A stretch of DNA of 64,000 nt from assembly GCF_030463535.1 (NCBI RefSeq), contig NC_132898.1:22612662-22676661 (forward strand), read 5' to 3'. The position numbers and the translations under genes are program-made. Below the pieces are notes generated by a model that saw only the letters and a program-made list of their open reading frames with translations, was not told where the DNA came from and ran no database searches. The first letter of the stretch is position 1. Every line of letters begins with the position of its first letter. The stretch comes from Salminus brasiliensis (taxonomy: Eukaryota; Chordata; Actinopteri; Characiformes; Bryconidae). Of the stretch, positions 1 to 12,100 are shown piece by piece.

Positions 1-972
1 TGACAAAAATCTACAGGTGCTCTTAATAAACATTACATTTCTTGTAATGAGTCATTCTTGTATATCCTGAAGTAAAATGTAGTAATTATTAGAAGTTTCT
101 GAATTTGGTGATTCTTATAGGAATCCAGTTAACAATTATTAATATGTTTGGTAATGTTTTGTAAGCAAAATGTCATGTAGCTAATTAGCTCAATATCACA
201 CTAAAATATGATGATCACCAATAATCTACAATATTTTCTTCTCCTGTAATATTGAAATATTAAGCTAATTTGCTTGTGTTAGTAAATATGATCTACAGTA
301 ACACTACATGAACATGAACCATGTTTTAAAGAACCATTCATGTTTAAAGAACCAACCTTGGTAAAGGTTGTTTACCAATGTGAAGTGTCTTATACTCACA
401 TATCTCTTGATACTCACATATTTCAAACATGATTCCTTGTGGAACCAAAGATGGTTCTTCTGTGGCACTGCTCAAAGAGCCTTATGTAGCACCTTTATTT
501 TTTAAGAGTGTGTAGTAATACTTGCGTATGCTGAGGTTAAGTGTAGTAATTGTTTCAAGTTTCTTTTTGGAATCCAGTAGAGGTTTCTTTAGTATTACTG
601 TAGATCATGTTCATATGTCCACCCTTGGTAACATTTGGTGAGCAAAAATGTTATGAAAAATGCCTGTAGCTTAATCGTACTCTAAAATATATAATTAATC
701 TGACCTTGAATTAAAGTAAAAATGTATTTTAATGATAAATGAACAGAAATGTAATATCAAATGTAATTCTGGGAAATATCAAATGTAATTCTGGGAAAAT
801 GCAGACTACTGTGGAAAAGGTGGTGTATTTCCCGCTGATTTTCCGCTGAGGCCACTGACAACATTGCCCCAGAGGCGAAAGTGTGTGTGTGTGTCACTTT
901 CATGTTAAAGCCAGCGTAGTAGTAGTGACTCATTTCTGACAACGTCTCATCTCCCGGCTTTGTGTTCAACAG
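1..972. other. Intron sequence upstream of cyclin exon 2
   Basis: AT-rich DNA with no convincing coding exon. It should be the 3' part of cyclin intron 1, because the exon at 973 opens in phase 0 at the place where D-cyclin exon 2 normally starts. A short direct repeat (two copies of about 20 bases) lies near 756-800. Confidence 0.6.
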
Positions 973-1820
973 GTGTGTGAGGAGCAGCGCTGCGAGGAGG
1001 AAGTGTTTCCGTTGGCAGTTCACTACCTGGACCGGTACATGGCCCGCCATACCATAGACAGAACCAGCCTGCAGCTGCTCGGAACCGTCTGCTTGTTCCT
1101 GGCCTCCAAACTCAGAGAAGCGGTTCCTCTGAGTGCCACCAAACTGTGCATCTACACCGACAATGCTGTCTGCCTGTCGCAGCTGCTGGTAACGTCAACA
1201 AACCAGTCACCTAAAGATAACGTCTATTAATTCAACTTCAGAGTGTTCAGACTGGTCTGGCTCAACCTGATCTTTCTGGAAGATCAGGAAAAAAGAAATA
1301 TTTATTCTTATTCAGTCAACTTATTTTTAAGCGTTGGTTTGATTTCTGATAAATAATCAAGAAGGAAAAGTTGTGATGTAGAGTCACTCCAGCAGTAAAA
1401 ACACTCCTTCTGAGCATTAAGGAAAACATCAAAATAAATAATGAATAATCAGTACAAAAACAAAACAACTAAAAAGTGAAATAAAGCCAGTTTGTGCCAG
1501 TGTACACCAAAACACTACTCCAGTGTATTATTTATTATTTAATAACTATAAATATTAAGTAGATATTGATTAGTCCTTTAGATGTAAAAGACTCAATACC
1601 ATAAGCCATATTAAGTTTTTAAATTTTAATGTACAGTAATTTACATATAAAATGTTTTACAGTGTTATTGTGGATAATAAATGTATGTATTTTTACTTTC
1701 TACATATTAGTTTTATTATAAATATACCAGAGTATTAAGCTCATAAAACCACATTATAAATGTTAATGGTATTAGCACTTATTATTAGCACACTAAATAT
1801 AAAATGTTTTACAAATTATT

Positions 1821-1858
<38 letters not shown>

Positions 1859-4352
1859 ATTTTGAATGTTAATATGATAAGAAAGATAAGTACATATTAA
1901 TTTGATTACATTTTCTTTTGAATATGACTGCTTTCAGAACTACAATATGTTATAAATAGAGGTTTGTTGTGGGTATTAATTTTTCTTTATTACTATTGTA
2001 TTTCATTTCATCTATGAAATTAAATCTAACTATTCTAAACGTTTAGACAGTAGTATATATCTGAATGTTTGAGTGAGTGGTAGGTTTTTGTGTGTGTGTG
2101 TGTGTAGCAGTGGGAGATGGTGGTGGTGTCCAGGCTGGACTGGGACTTGGCCTCAGTGCTGCCTTCTGATTTCCTAGAGCCACTACTGCATGGACTACCC
2201 ATAATTCCTCACAACCTCACAGCTCTGCGTAGACACGTCCACTCCTACATTGCCCTGTCTGCTACAGGTACCTAAACACACCTGTACAAACAGACTGAAC
2301 TAAGGGTTCTATGTTCAGCTCTGCTCTGTACTTCTGTCCATGATCTAGACAACAGTGATTCTTACACTCTGAAAACCACTGAAACCACATAACCAAGTCT
2401 ATTAGAGATTGCTGAACACCTCCACACAGTTTGAAGAGCGTGTGTGATGATTTAGACATACAGTTAGCATCATGCTTGGTGTACATAAGTTTCCATTGCT
2501 TGTTAGCTGTATTAGCCTTGTATCTCTAGTGCTAATTGTGGGGTATGAGCTTTCATTACTTGTTAGCTACATTAGCCTAATAGCTTCGGTACTAATTGGT
2601 GGGGTGTCAGCATCTGTTGCTTTATTGCTAGCTCCAGTGCTAATTGAAAGAGAATAAGCGTCCATTACGTGTTATCTATACATTATCTGTACATTATCTA
2701 TGTAGCTCTTGTGCTAATTGGTGGGGTATAAATGTCCATTACTTGTAGCTAACAAGCTAACAACTTATATCCCACCAATTAGCACTGTAGCTACATTAAC
2801 CTCATAGCTCCAGTGTAAAACTAAACATATCCCTGCCAATTGAGTACATTTGGAATAAGGGGAAAACTGGGGGAATTTTAGTACATTTTAGCCAAACTGT
2901 CACTTTAACCCCATGTGTCCATGTGGTCATCCTTGTGAATAATGTGAAAATCCACACATCCATTCTTTACTTATTCACCAACCCGGTACCACCCATTAGC
3001 CTGAGGTGGCCTCTGCCTAGACACTTCCGATACAGACATACTATGGGATATCATATCCCGGATCCTAGGGATCTCCACTTCCAGACCGTGAATGAACTGA
3101 TGGTGACACACCTGTCTGAAAAAAACACCTGTCTAAAGGTGATACCAGTGTGTGGTTAGTAGTGATAATAGTGATAATATGCTGTGTCAGTGACCCTCCC
3201 ATGCCTGAGGGCTAAAGCGAGGGTCAGCCATTGCATTAGAGACTGAACTCTAAATGTTCTCTTTTGTGTAACAGAACCGGGTTATTTTAGGCAGCATCCC
3301 CCCTTTTCTCACGGTTGAATTTCTGTCCAACCAGCTTAATTTCTTACACTTACACCAAGTGGCCAGTTTATTAGAACCCCCTACCGCTTGTACCTACACT
3401 TATTGGCCACTTAATCAGAAACATCTTCCTAAAAGGTGCAGTTTATCAGGAAAATATCCAGCTCTTATTGGGGTGGTGGTCTGTTCTCAGCACAGCAGTG
3501 ATACTAAAATGCTAGTGCTAGAGTGTGTGCTGCTGGCATGAGTGTGTCTGCTGGGGTTTATACACACATCAATGTCACTGCTAGGTTCAGAGTGGGTCTA
3601 GCATCCAAAAGTATTCCCTTATGAAGAGCTAAAGGAGAGTAACACAAGCTGCGCATCAACATGGTGGAGCTACAAGGATGGAGTTTCTGATAAAGTGGCC
3701 ATATTGCCCACCTCTAATTTTTCTTGTTCTTTGTTTCAGAGTTTACATTTTCGATGTATGTCCCCTCCGTTATCGCCTGTAGCTGTGTAGCTGCTGCTAT
3801 TCTCCGTCTCAAGCTGCTGGACGGCGCTCTATCCTGTGATACACTCCTGCAGCTCATGGCTAATGTCCTGGAAGTGGACCTGGTAAGATGTGTGGTACAA
3901 CTAGTAGTAATGTAAGTTTACAAGGGCATGTAAACCTATGAGCTTCTAGAAGATTGTGAAGTATTGTGACTATATTGCTAAATCTAACCCCTGGTGTCAT
4001 TCACTGATGGACTAGCCGAGGCATCTTCCCTGCAGCTGTGTTTGGTTTTCAGATATACTGGTTCTGAATCCTCACACGCACCCCTATGCTTCCCGTAGTG
4101 TATTGTAGTCTGTAAGGATGAGTGTGTGGATTGTATGAACATGTTAACCTTAAGTAAACAGTGCATCTACACATTTTTATAATCAATGCTCATTTCATCT
4201 TCTTTCAGGACTCTTTGTGTAATTGCTATACTGCATTGGAGGCTACTCTGGACCTCAGCCTGTCCCACCTCCCCAACACTGAGGCCACCTGCAGAACAGA
4301 CTCACCTGGCACTGAGGTCACAAACACACCTGTAAATGCTACACACCTGTAG
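973..4352 (+). CDS. ccndx: D-type cyclin, 3' four exons (cyclin Dx candidate), partial
   Basis: Regulatory subunit of CDK4/6 that drives G1 progression. Four exons are seen: 973-1188, 2108-2267, 3740-3882 and 4209-4352, giving 220 residues. The first two are 216 and 160 bp, the sizes I recall for D-cyclin exons 2 and 3, and phases join cleanly. Exon 2 carries the heart of the cyclin box ([20 protein letters not shown], then [11 protein letters not shown] and [10 protein letters not shown]). Exon 3 has the conserved WE...[14 protein letters not shown] stretch; exon 4 has [12 protein letters not shown]. The tail is short and ends [13 protein letters not shown], keeping a Thr-Pro like the phospho-degron of D1-D3. 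The N-terminal LxCxE exon lies outside the window. Divergence from D1, D2 and D3, and linkage to nuak2/dstyk rather than to the usual CCND neighbours, suggest the fish/amphibian paralogue ccndx. The D-cyclin call is firm; the paralogue is inference. Confidence 0.85.
1829..1858. repeat. (TC)n/(TA)n microsatellite
   Basis: A short TC run passes into a TA run, inside cyclin intron 2. Confidence 0.85.
2470..2830. repeat. Degenerate tandem array of a roughly 61-bp unit
   Basis: Several diverged units contain 'ttgttagctacattagcc', 'gctccagtgctaattggtg' and 'ggggtataa'; the last part is inverted (accaattagcactgtagc). Fragments of the same unit recur through the window, most cleanly at 35731-35960. 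It lies in cyclin intron 3. Confidence 0.65.
3360..3701. mobile_element. Short inverted-repeat DNA transposon (non-autonomous)
   Basis: Ends are inverted copies: tggccagtttattagaa on the left and ttctgataaagtggcca on the right. No protein is encoded. This 'ggcca(c/g)tttatta' end is, to my knowledge, common in teleost genomes. It sits in intron 3 of the cyclin, 38 bases before exon 4. Confidence 0.7.
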
Positions 4353-4445
4353 AGGTCAAGCTGCCTACTCTGTGCTAGAGGCATGCACTCAGAGACATAT
4401 TGAGAGATATATCAACTACATTAAATCCTCTCGTTTCAGAGTGTC

Positions 4446-4451
4446 AATAAA
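4446..4451 (+). terminator. ccndx: Polyadenylation signal AATAAA of the cyclin gene
   Basis: AATAAA 94 bases after the cyclin stop codon. The transcript probably ends near 4465-4475, just before the inverted-repeat element at 4532. Confidence 0.6.
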
Positions 4452-4531
4452 TAAGTAGGAGCTTGAATGTACCTCCTAATTCATCCTGAATTGCACTGTT
4501 GATACTCTGTATACTCTGCCTGATCTTTCTA

Positions 4532-5840
4532 CTGTTGAGGTCGGACAAGCTTTACAGAACACTGATAAAATTACCATTTAACCCTAATGAGAGGGTGAAG
4601 CTGTAGCTCAGTGTATATCACAATACCTACATTTAGAGTGTTATTAATATTCACCCTGAAAGACTGTAGCTCCACCTCAGTGTATATCACAATACCTACA
4701 TTTAGAGTGTTACTAATTTTCACCCTATTGAGAGACTGTAGCTCCACCTTAGTGTATATCACAATACCTACATTTAGTGTTATTAATATTCACCCTAATG
4801 AGAGACTATAGCTCCGCCTTAGCGCATATCACAATACCTACATTTAGAGTGTTATTAATATTCACCCTGAAAGACTGTAGCTCCACCTCAGTGTATATCA
4901 CAATACCTACATTTAGAGTGTTACTAATATTCACCCTAATGAGAGACTATAGCTCCGCCTTAGCGCATATCACAATACCTACATTTAGAGTGTTATTAAT
5001 ATTCACCCTGAGAGACTGTAGCTCCACCTCAGTGTTTATGAGAATACCTACATTTAGTGTTCTTAATATTCACCCTGAGAGACTGTAGCTCCACCTCAGT
5101 GTATATCACAATACCTACATTTAGAGAATTACTAATATTCACCCTAATGAGAGACTGTAGCTCCACCTCAGTGTATATCACTATACCTACATTTAGAGAA
5201 TTACTAATATTCACCCTAATGAGAGACTGTAGCTCCACCTCAGTGTATATCACTATACCTACATTTAGAGTATTACTAATATTCACCCTAATGAGAGACT
5301 GTAGCTCCACCTCAGCATATATCACTATACCTACATTTAGAGTATTACTAATATTCACCCTAATGAGAGACTGTAGCTCCACCTCAGCATATATCACTAT
5401 ACCTACATTTAGAGTATTACTAATATTCACCCTATTGAGAGACTGTAGCTCCACCTCAGCATATATCACTATACCTACATTTAGAGAATTACTAATATTC
5501 ACCCTAATGAGAGACTGTAGCTCCACCTCAGTGTATATCACTATACCTACATTTAGAGTATTACTAATATTCACCCTAATGAGAGACTGTAGCTCCACCT
5601 CAGCATATATCACTATACCTACATTTAGAGTATTACTAATATTCACCCTAATGAGAGACTGTAGCTCCACCTCAGCATATATCACTATACCTACATTTAG
5701 AGTATTACTAATATTCACCCTATTGAGAGACTGTAGCTCTGTCCACCTCTGTGATATACACTGAGGTGGAGCTACAGTCTCTCATTAGGGATGAATAGGA
5801 TTTTTACCAGCATTCTGTAAAGCTTGTCCAGCCTCAACAG
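4532..5840. mobile_element. Inverted-repeat element filled with a 72-bp minisatellite
   Basis: The outer ends are inverted copies of about 90 bases (4532-4624 and 5748-5840; left start ctgttgaggtcggacaagct, right end agcttgtccagcctcaacag). Between them lie about 17 head-to-tail units of 72 bp (some 69-70), each with actgtagctccacctcag, atcactatacctacattt and attcaccctaatgaga. The left third is more diverged than the right two thirds. Because 72 is 24 codons and neither strand has in-frame stops, long open frames run on both strands; I read these as a by-product. Partial relatives lie at 11335-11560 and 57370-57530. A target-site duplication is not clear. Confidence 0.75.
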
Positions 5841-6646
5841 AACATGTGTGGATGAAATGTGGATAAATCATTTGGGAAAGTCTGTAATGGATTAAATCAG
5901 CTAAATTATTGTTTCTGTTTACCTGTTCAAGGTAATCTAGTTTAACATACTCAAGTTTACTAAACTACGGCTATTCCACTTTGTTAGTTTGAAAGTTAGA
6001 AATTCTGATGTTTACCGAGTTTATAAGTCTAGTTTCTCCTCATCCTTCTTTTGCTGTTGCCCACGTCTGTTACAGTCACAAACATTGAGGGTCAATTTCC
6101 ACCCAGCTGATGTTTTGCACTGAAGAAAAAATGTTTGTCACTTTAACCTTTGCACTTTGCTGGCCTCAGCACCCCTCAACTCTTGTAAGAACGCTGCTTT
6201 CAAAACATCACTTTTGAGATGTGTTACAGAGCGAAGGAAGGTTCCAGAAATGTTCTAGCTCTTCTCTTGCTGCTGCTTGCATAATACTCACGCTATACAC
6301 AAAAAAAATAAATATTCAGAATATTTTTTGTTTATCTGTCAATACGCCACTGGTGCAGATGATGACTCTGGTGTCGTTCCCTGAAGGACTAGCTGAGCCA
6401 TCTTCCCTGCAGCTGTGTTTGGTTTTCAAACACACTGGTTCTGAACTCTCACACACTCTCACGCTACTGCAGGGACCTGGCAACTCCCGAGAGCCCCAAA
6501 AAAAGCCCTTTTAAATTGGGGTAAACTTTGAAACAGTTCACGTTCAGTAAATAAATGGAAAGCAAGCTGCACAATCAGCCAGTTTTGATCCCATTTACAT
6601 GCATCTGCCTTTTCAGCCTACGTCCGTTCACGCTGAAGTTAAAAGA
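5841..6646. other. Intergenic DNA between cyclin and nuak2
   Basis: No supported gene. The stretch at about 6360-6450 (gtgtcgttccctgaaggact, agccatcttccctgcagctg) resembles 3990-4060, so a dispersed repeat is present. Confidence 0.5.
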
Positions 6647-6880
6647 GATCATTTACATTTATGGCATTTAGCTGACGCTCTTATCCAGAGCGACTTACAA
6701 GATTACTCGTATTACAGAGGTGGGCCAATGTAGTGTTAGGAGTCTTGCCCAGGGACTATTATTGGTGTAGCGCAGCATAGTCACCCAGAATCGAAGGGGA
6801 ATCGAACCCTGGTCTCCCACATGGTGTTGTAACCCAGCGGCAGGTAGTGGTGTTATCTGTTGCGCCACCACCAACCAGAT
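6647..6880 (-). mobile_element. tRNA-derived SINE
   Basis: Read on the minus strand it starts with a tRNA-like head: box-A-like ggtggcgcaacag, then box-B-like gggttcgattcccc near 6803. It ends with the tail gtaagtcgctctggataaga ... gcatttatggc-type sequence near 6650-6705. The tail is nearly the same as the 3' end of the L2-like LINE fragment at 28.65 kb, as expected if the LINE machinery mobilised this SINE. Confidence 0.8.
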
Positions 6881-7104
6881 CAGTTTTTAATATGAGCAGG
6901 TCTCAGCACATTTGAAAAATGCACTGTAGGGGGTTGATAACTAGCATGCAGAGGCAGAGTTTAGGGAGGAGCCAATCAGAGGCTTTTCTGCATCATACAT
7001 CGACACGATGACCATTAGGAACATCAACATTCAGTGTGATGGATGGAAAATCCTCTCCATTCCATCAGCAACTGAGGTGGAACTGAATGCAGAACTGAAT
7101 TTAA

Positions 7105-7119
7105 CCTCTAGGGGGCACA
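7105..7119 (+). promoter_or_regulatory. CTCF-like motif
   Basis: cctctagggggcaca fits the CTCF core (CCASYAGRKGGCRSY) at 13 of 15 positions. Motif match only. Confidence 0.3.
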
Positions 7120-7736
7120 CTAGCCAGATTTAGAGTTGTTAGCTAGCGTTTTTGTTTACATTACACAATCTAATATTAGTTAATGCATCGCCTGGTTTGG
7201 TAAAGCAGTGCTCAATGATGGTAATATCAGGTGAGCTGGTGATTGAACTGAACACCTCCACACTGAGCTGGCTGGAGGCATCCAGAAGATCTCAACAACT
7301 TTCTTCCAAATAGAATTCTTGTTACTTGTTACTGTATTTATGTTTATCAGCATCTGTTCCGATGTGATCTGTAAAAACTGCTGAGGTTTTTTTTTTTTTT
7401 TTTTTTAAATATCTAAAATTTCTGAACAGAACATGCATTTTAAAGGAGCTCTTCAGCCCTGACTGAACAGGGCTACTTTACAGTCTAATCAGTCTTAAAG
7501 GCACGGTTTGTTGAATTCTATATGATAAAGAGAGGTTTGTGACTATGGGTTTATGGAACAAAAACTAACATGGAGTTAGGTGACTGGGGTCATTGAATTT
7601 GAACCCTTTAGTAAGGTCAGAAATTGGGTTGATCGGTATTTGGCTCCTCTACAGAACCCACTATTACTGTTATCATGAATGAAACTGGAATGTAGATAAG
7701 AAAAAACACTTTGATCTTGTTTGAAAGGTTTTTTTT

Positions 7737-7742
7737 TTTATT
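7737..7742 (-). terminator. nuak2: Candidate polyadenylation signal of nuak2
   Basis: AATAAA on the minus strand, about 1.37 kb after the nuak2 stop, followed by an A-rich run. It is a plausible end for the 3' UTR. Confidence 0.45.
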
Positions 7743-9106
7743 TATCCACTGAGCCAGTTTCAGCACTCAGGGAAGATGGCCACAGTGAGGCGCTACAGAT
7801 CAGGCAGGCACTTTGGCAAAGACAAAAAAACAAAACAGAGAAAAAGGTTGCGCCGATTTGCGTAGCATGTTCAATTTCCATGTATAAATTATGAAGGGAG
7901 GATAATAACATCACATTTCTGCTGGAGTTTAGCCAAGACCTGATTTTGCGCCAAGCAGATGAGATAATCAATCAAAAATGCTTCATCGCAACAGTTCCAG
8001 TTTTCAGCGCAGGTTTCAGGTGTTTTTGTGTGTGAATTTCCTTCGTTTCGCAATAAATGTCAAAACAGAGAAATATGGCAAACCAAATGTACAAACCCTG
8101 GTTGAAATCTTGCTGAATTGTTTTTGTTTCTACCAAGCGCTCAGATTTTGGCCTTCATTCCTTTCGTAACAAGCTGATCCAGAGTTGGACAAAGTGGCTG
8201 AAATGTCAATTCATTTTCTTTTTAGCAACAGAAGCAGTATTTACACTCAGGCCGGTAAGGCCTTCAAAATTCCCCATCCAGACTGTTTACATCCATCAAT
8301 CTTGTCCGTCTTTATCAGGTAACCAAGACAAATTTCATAAAGCAATAAACCGCCAATGTCTGGCATTCGAGCCAAGATCTAGGCCACAAACTGTCTGTCA
8401 TAAAAGTTAAACATTAACAAAGTGTCCAAACTTTCCATCTAATACAGAAACGACGCCTTATCACCGATGAACCCTTTGAGCTGAGCTGTAGACCTTTGAG
8501 TTTTGTGTTTGTAATACGCTGCTTTGCCTGGAGATGGACTTCGTATCCTCTTCCTCAGCAGTCTGGTTTCTATTGCTACACGTTTTGCGGATGCGAAACC
8601 AAGCCGTGGATGTTCAAGTAGAGCATCTTTGGTTCTGCTTTGTTCCTTTTCAGCAACAGTCTCAAAAAAACAAGGTGCAACTTTCACGTTTAGAGATACT
8701 GCAGTCTCAATGGTCATCAAGTTGATCAAGTTTCTAAATGTCTACGAGAAAAACATGAAATGCTTGCGGTTTAAAAGGCTGCAGACTGCTGCAGTCTTTT
8801 CTGTATTCTAACATTCACCAGTCTAACCACAAATGCTATTCCCTTTGCTAGCTAGCTCTTTTTGGCGTCACCATAAAAGGCTACCACTCTTCAAGTAGAC
8901 ATCATAATATAAATTAAAGTCCTTCTTGACTAGACTACTGCTTTCATGACACTGTTCCCATGCAAAATAGGCACACACCCTGAAATGGACTCATGCTAAC
9001 TGGTTAAAAAGAGTCCTAATGTGCATTTTAGCTAGTGCATGCTCTGCTAAACGCTAGCTAGTACACTTCCGTCACATTTCCCAGACAGCCTGTAAAGGAG
9101 ACGGTG
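7743..9106 (-). other. nuak2: Probable nuak2 3' UTR
   Basis: Contiguous with the nuak2 terminal exon and ended by the AATAAA at 7737. It is less repeat-rich than its surroundings, fitting a transcribed UTR. Short open frames here have no family features. Confidence 0.45.
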
Positions 9107-12100
9107 CTATCTCCCCACCCTTGCCTGATAGCAGGCCATGTCCATATCCCAGTAACCCTGGCGTGGACCCGATGGCCTGTTCTCGCTATTCAGGTCCAGA
9201 AGGTTGTCCGCCGAAATGCTGCCACGCATGGTTCTGCTGCTCCCTGTTGGGCGTTCCACTTTCGCAACAGGATCATGGCGATCTGGAAGGTCTAACCGAT
9301 CGAACGACTCTGAGGATAGAATGCTGTCCTCACTGATTGCACCGCTGGGCCTTGATCTGCTGCTCCCTGGTGGCAGGGAGGCCGCAAGCTGGTCCAATGA
9401 TCCGAATTCCTGCAGTCCACCAGAAGAAAACTTGCCATGGCGTTTGAGGATGCCTTTTCGTCGAGGTGGGGTTGAAGGACAAAGTGGACTCTGTGGAGTT
9501 TGGGCAGAGTCGCTGCTGTCTGGAGACGAGGAATAGTACCCCGACTCTCTCCCTGCTGGCTTCTTCAGGATGCCTTTACGTGGAGGTGGAGCTGGAGGCG
9601 GAGCAGTGGGAGGAGTCACAACAGCATTTGTCATTTTTTCTTCCAGGGGTGGAACCTGGGCTTCGTTGGCTGGCTTCTGCTTCAGGCTGCCACGCTTTTT
9701 CAAGATTCCTTTGAATGGTCGAGGTGCGTTGTTCTCCTGCATGCTCTGGGAGACATTGTTTTCTTTGCGTGACCTGCGGATCGAGCGCTGTCTCGTCACC
9801 GTCGCGTCTCCACCAGCGCCCGCTCCTGGCCGCAGCAGGCAGCGCATCTTAGAATTGCTATGCAGGAGGGGTCGAGTGGTCCTTCTCAGCCAGTCGGCGA
9901 TGCGTGTAGAGCCAGCTGTTTGGAGTGCTGTTGACGTTCCCGTTGCCTGCAGTGCTCCTGCTGGTGCAGGTGCTTCGCTCTCGGCCAGCAGAGGGTGCTG
10001 GTAGCCCCAGTTGAGCCACCAGTGGCCAGCGATTTCGCCCAGAGTTGCCCTGCGTTCAGGATTGACCATCAGCATCCAGCGAATCAAACCACACGCATCT
10101 GTGGAGGGAAGAAGCTCAGCGTAAGTTCTGGGGAACAGACTGTTTAAGCCTCGCAACGCTGAGGAACCCAAACCAAACCGGACTCAAAACCCCTTCTCTA
10201 AACAGCCCACAACTTTTCCTGCTGGTTAGATTGGCCTTACCTGATGGTTTGGTGGGTTTGCGATAGTCTCCAGTGCTGATCTGACGGACCAAAGTTTTAT
10301 AGTTATGTCCATCGAAAGGCATGGCTCCATGGACCAGAGTGTAGAGCAGAACGCCCAGAGACCAGCTGTCCACCTCAGGGCCTTTATACGGCCTGCCGTT
10401 TACAATTTCAGGAGAGGCGTAAAGTGGACTGCCACAGTAGGTCTGCAGGTACTCGTCACGCCCATACAGGTTAGACAACCCAAAATCAGCAATCTGTAAA
10501 AAAACAAACAAACAGGGTTCTACCATTATTATTAGCACTAGTATTAGTAGTAGATGCAGTGTGGTGCACTTGTTCAAATAAAGGGTCACAAGTGATTGAA
10601 TGAAAGGCTTCAGGACCTTTACATTACATACCTTTTTAAATCTTTAATTTATTCACATTTCTCTCATTTGCAAAAACTCTTTTTCACCAACAATATAATT
10701 GTATGGTTCCTTCCTAAGAAGATTTTACACTAATTTTACATGTACACACTAGTTCTGTATGAGTTTGTAGTCAAATTACAGCAAAATAATAATAATAATA
10801 AACAAAATTAAAACATTTAGTTATTTAATCTAAACCCTAATATCAATAACAATATAAACAGTAAGTATACTATTACTAGTTACTAAGTGGAGTAATCTTT
10901 AAATTCTGCTTTCTGAATTCTTCTTGATGTTTCTGCATGTAAGAATTGATGTTTGTGAACAATTGTTTAAAAAGCAAATTTCCAAAGTCCTTCCCCAAAA
11001 AAGTCTCAGGTCTTTTCCAGTGCTAGGTGTAATCTACGTCTATAAAACAGGTAGTTACAGACTATGACCTCTAAGGATGTTTTTTGAGATTCCCACAGGC
11101 TGATTGTTTGTCTGACATAATAAAGCTGAGGAATGCAGAAGCACCAGAGATTAAACACATTCCCAAGAAGCTGATCTGTGACCTAAGGCAATAACGTCTG
11201 ACCGCTGATCCAGTTTTCCCCTCTTTATCTCTTTGTCCAGGTAACTATTCTCACAACACAGACAGAGCGCAGCAGACCCTCTGAATACACATGCACATAC
11301 AATTTAATACCTGCTGGTTTCTTTCGCCCTATAGAGATACTAGCTCCACCTCAGTGTGTCTCACTCATTTAGAGTGTGTTACTAGTACGCAGAGCTACAT
11401 CATGGTCTCTCATTAGGGTTGAATGGGATTTGTACCAGTGTTCTGTAAGGCTTGTCTGACCTAGTAGTGACAGTAGTACCTAAGAAAGAACACATCAGTG
11501 GGCAGAGCCTAGAGAGGGCTATTAATACTGCCATAACAGAATAGGATACAGGTGGGGACAGAAGGTGTATGGCTGATTGTGAAGGGTGTGGTAAGTGCCC
11601 ATCTGTTGTGTGTCTAAGAATGTTCAGTGTATATACACACAAAGGGTGTGATGCTTGCTGGTATGCGTACAGTCTGAACACTCTCACTGCTGAGGTCACA
11701 CAGGTGAGCGAGCTAGCACTGATATAGCACCCCAGGTGTGCGTGGAACTCAAAAGACTCACCTTTACGTCTCCGTTTTCATCCAGCAGGATGTTCTCCAG
11801 CTTCAGGTCTCGGTGGACGATCCCATTCTGTAAGAAAGCAGCAGGAAAAGTAAGCATGAGCATCTCCAGGCACTTGAAATGTTCTTTAGTCAAGGACTCA
11901 AAGAAGCTGTTTATGTACACCACATGCAAATGTTTGTGGACACCCCTTCTAATGAATGGGATTCAGCTACTTTGAGCTGCACCTGTTGTGGACACAGATG
12001 CGTGAATGCTTGTAGAGAAGTATTGCCAATAGAATAGGGCTTTCTGGAACAAATAAACATTAACCTTTTGGCACCATGCAAAATGCCAGGTGTGGACTAG

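Noticed and set aside
5029-5764. Open frames of 229 and 235 codons on opposite strands
   Set aside because: They are products of the 72-bp tandem array (24 codons, no stops). No known domain, splice context or codon bias supports coding, so they are not listed as genes.
6790-6870. tRNA gene on the minus strand
   Set aside because: Box A and box B-like sequences are present, but the body does not fold into a clean cloverleaf and a SINE tail follows.
8439-8811. Overlapping 95-96 codon frames on both strands
   Set aside because: They lie in the probable nuak2 3' UTR, have no family features and run past no splice signals.
9121-10004. Plus-strand open frames of up to 144 codons
   Set aside because: Antisense shadows of the GC-rich nuak2 last exon; the minus-strand frame has clear NUAK family sequence.
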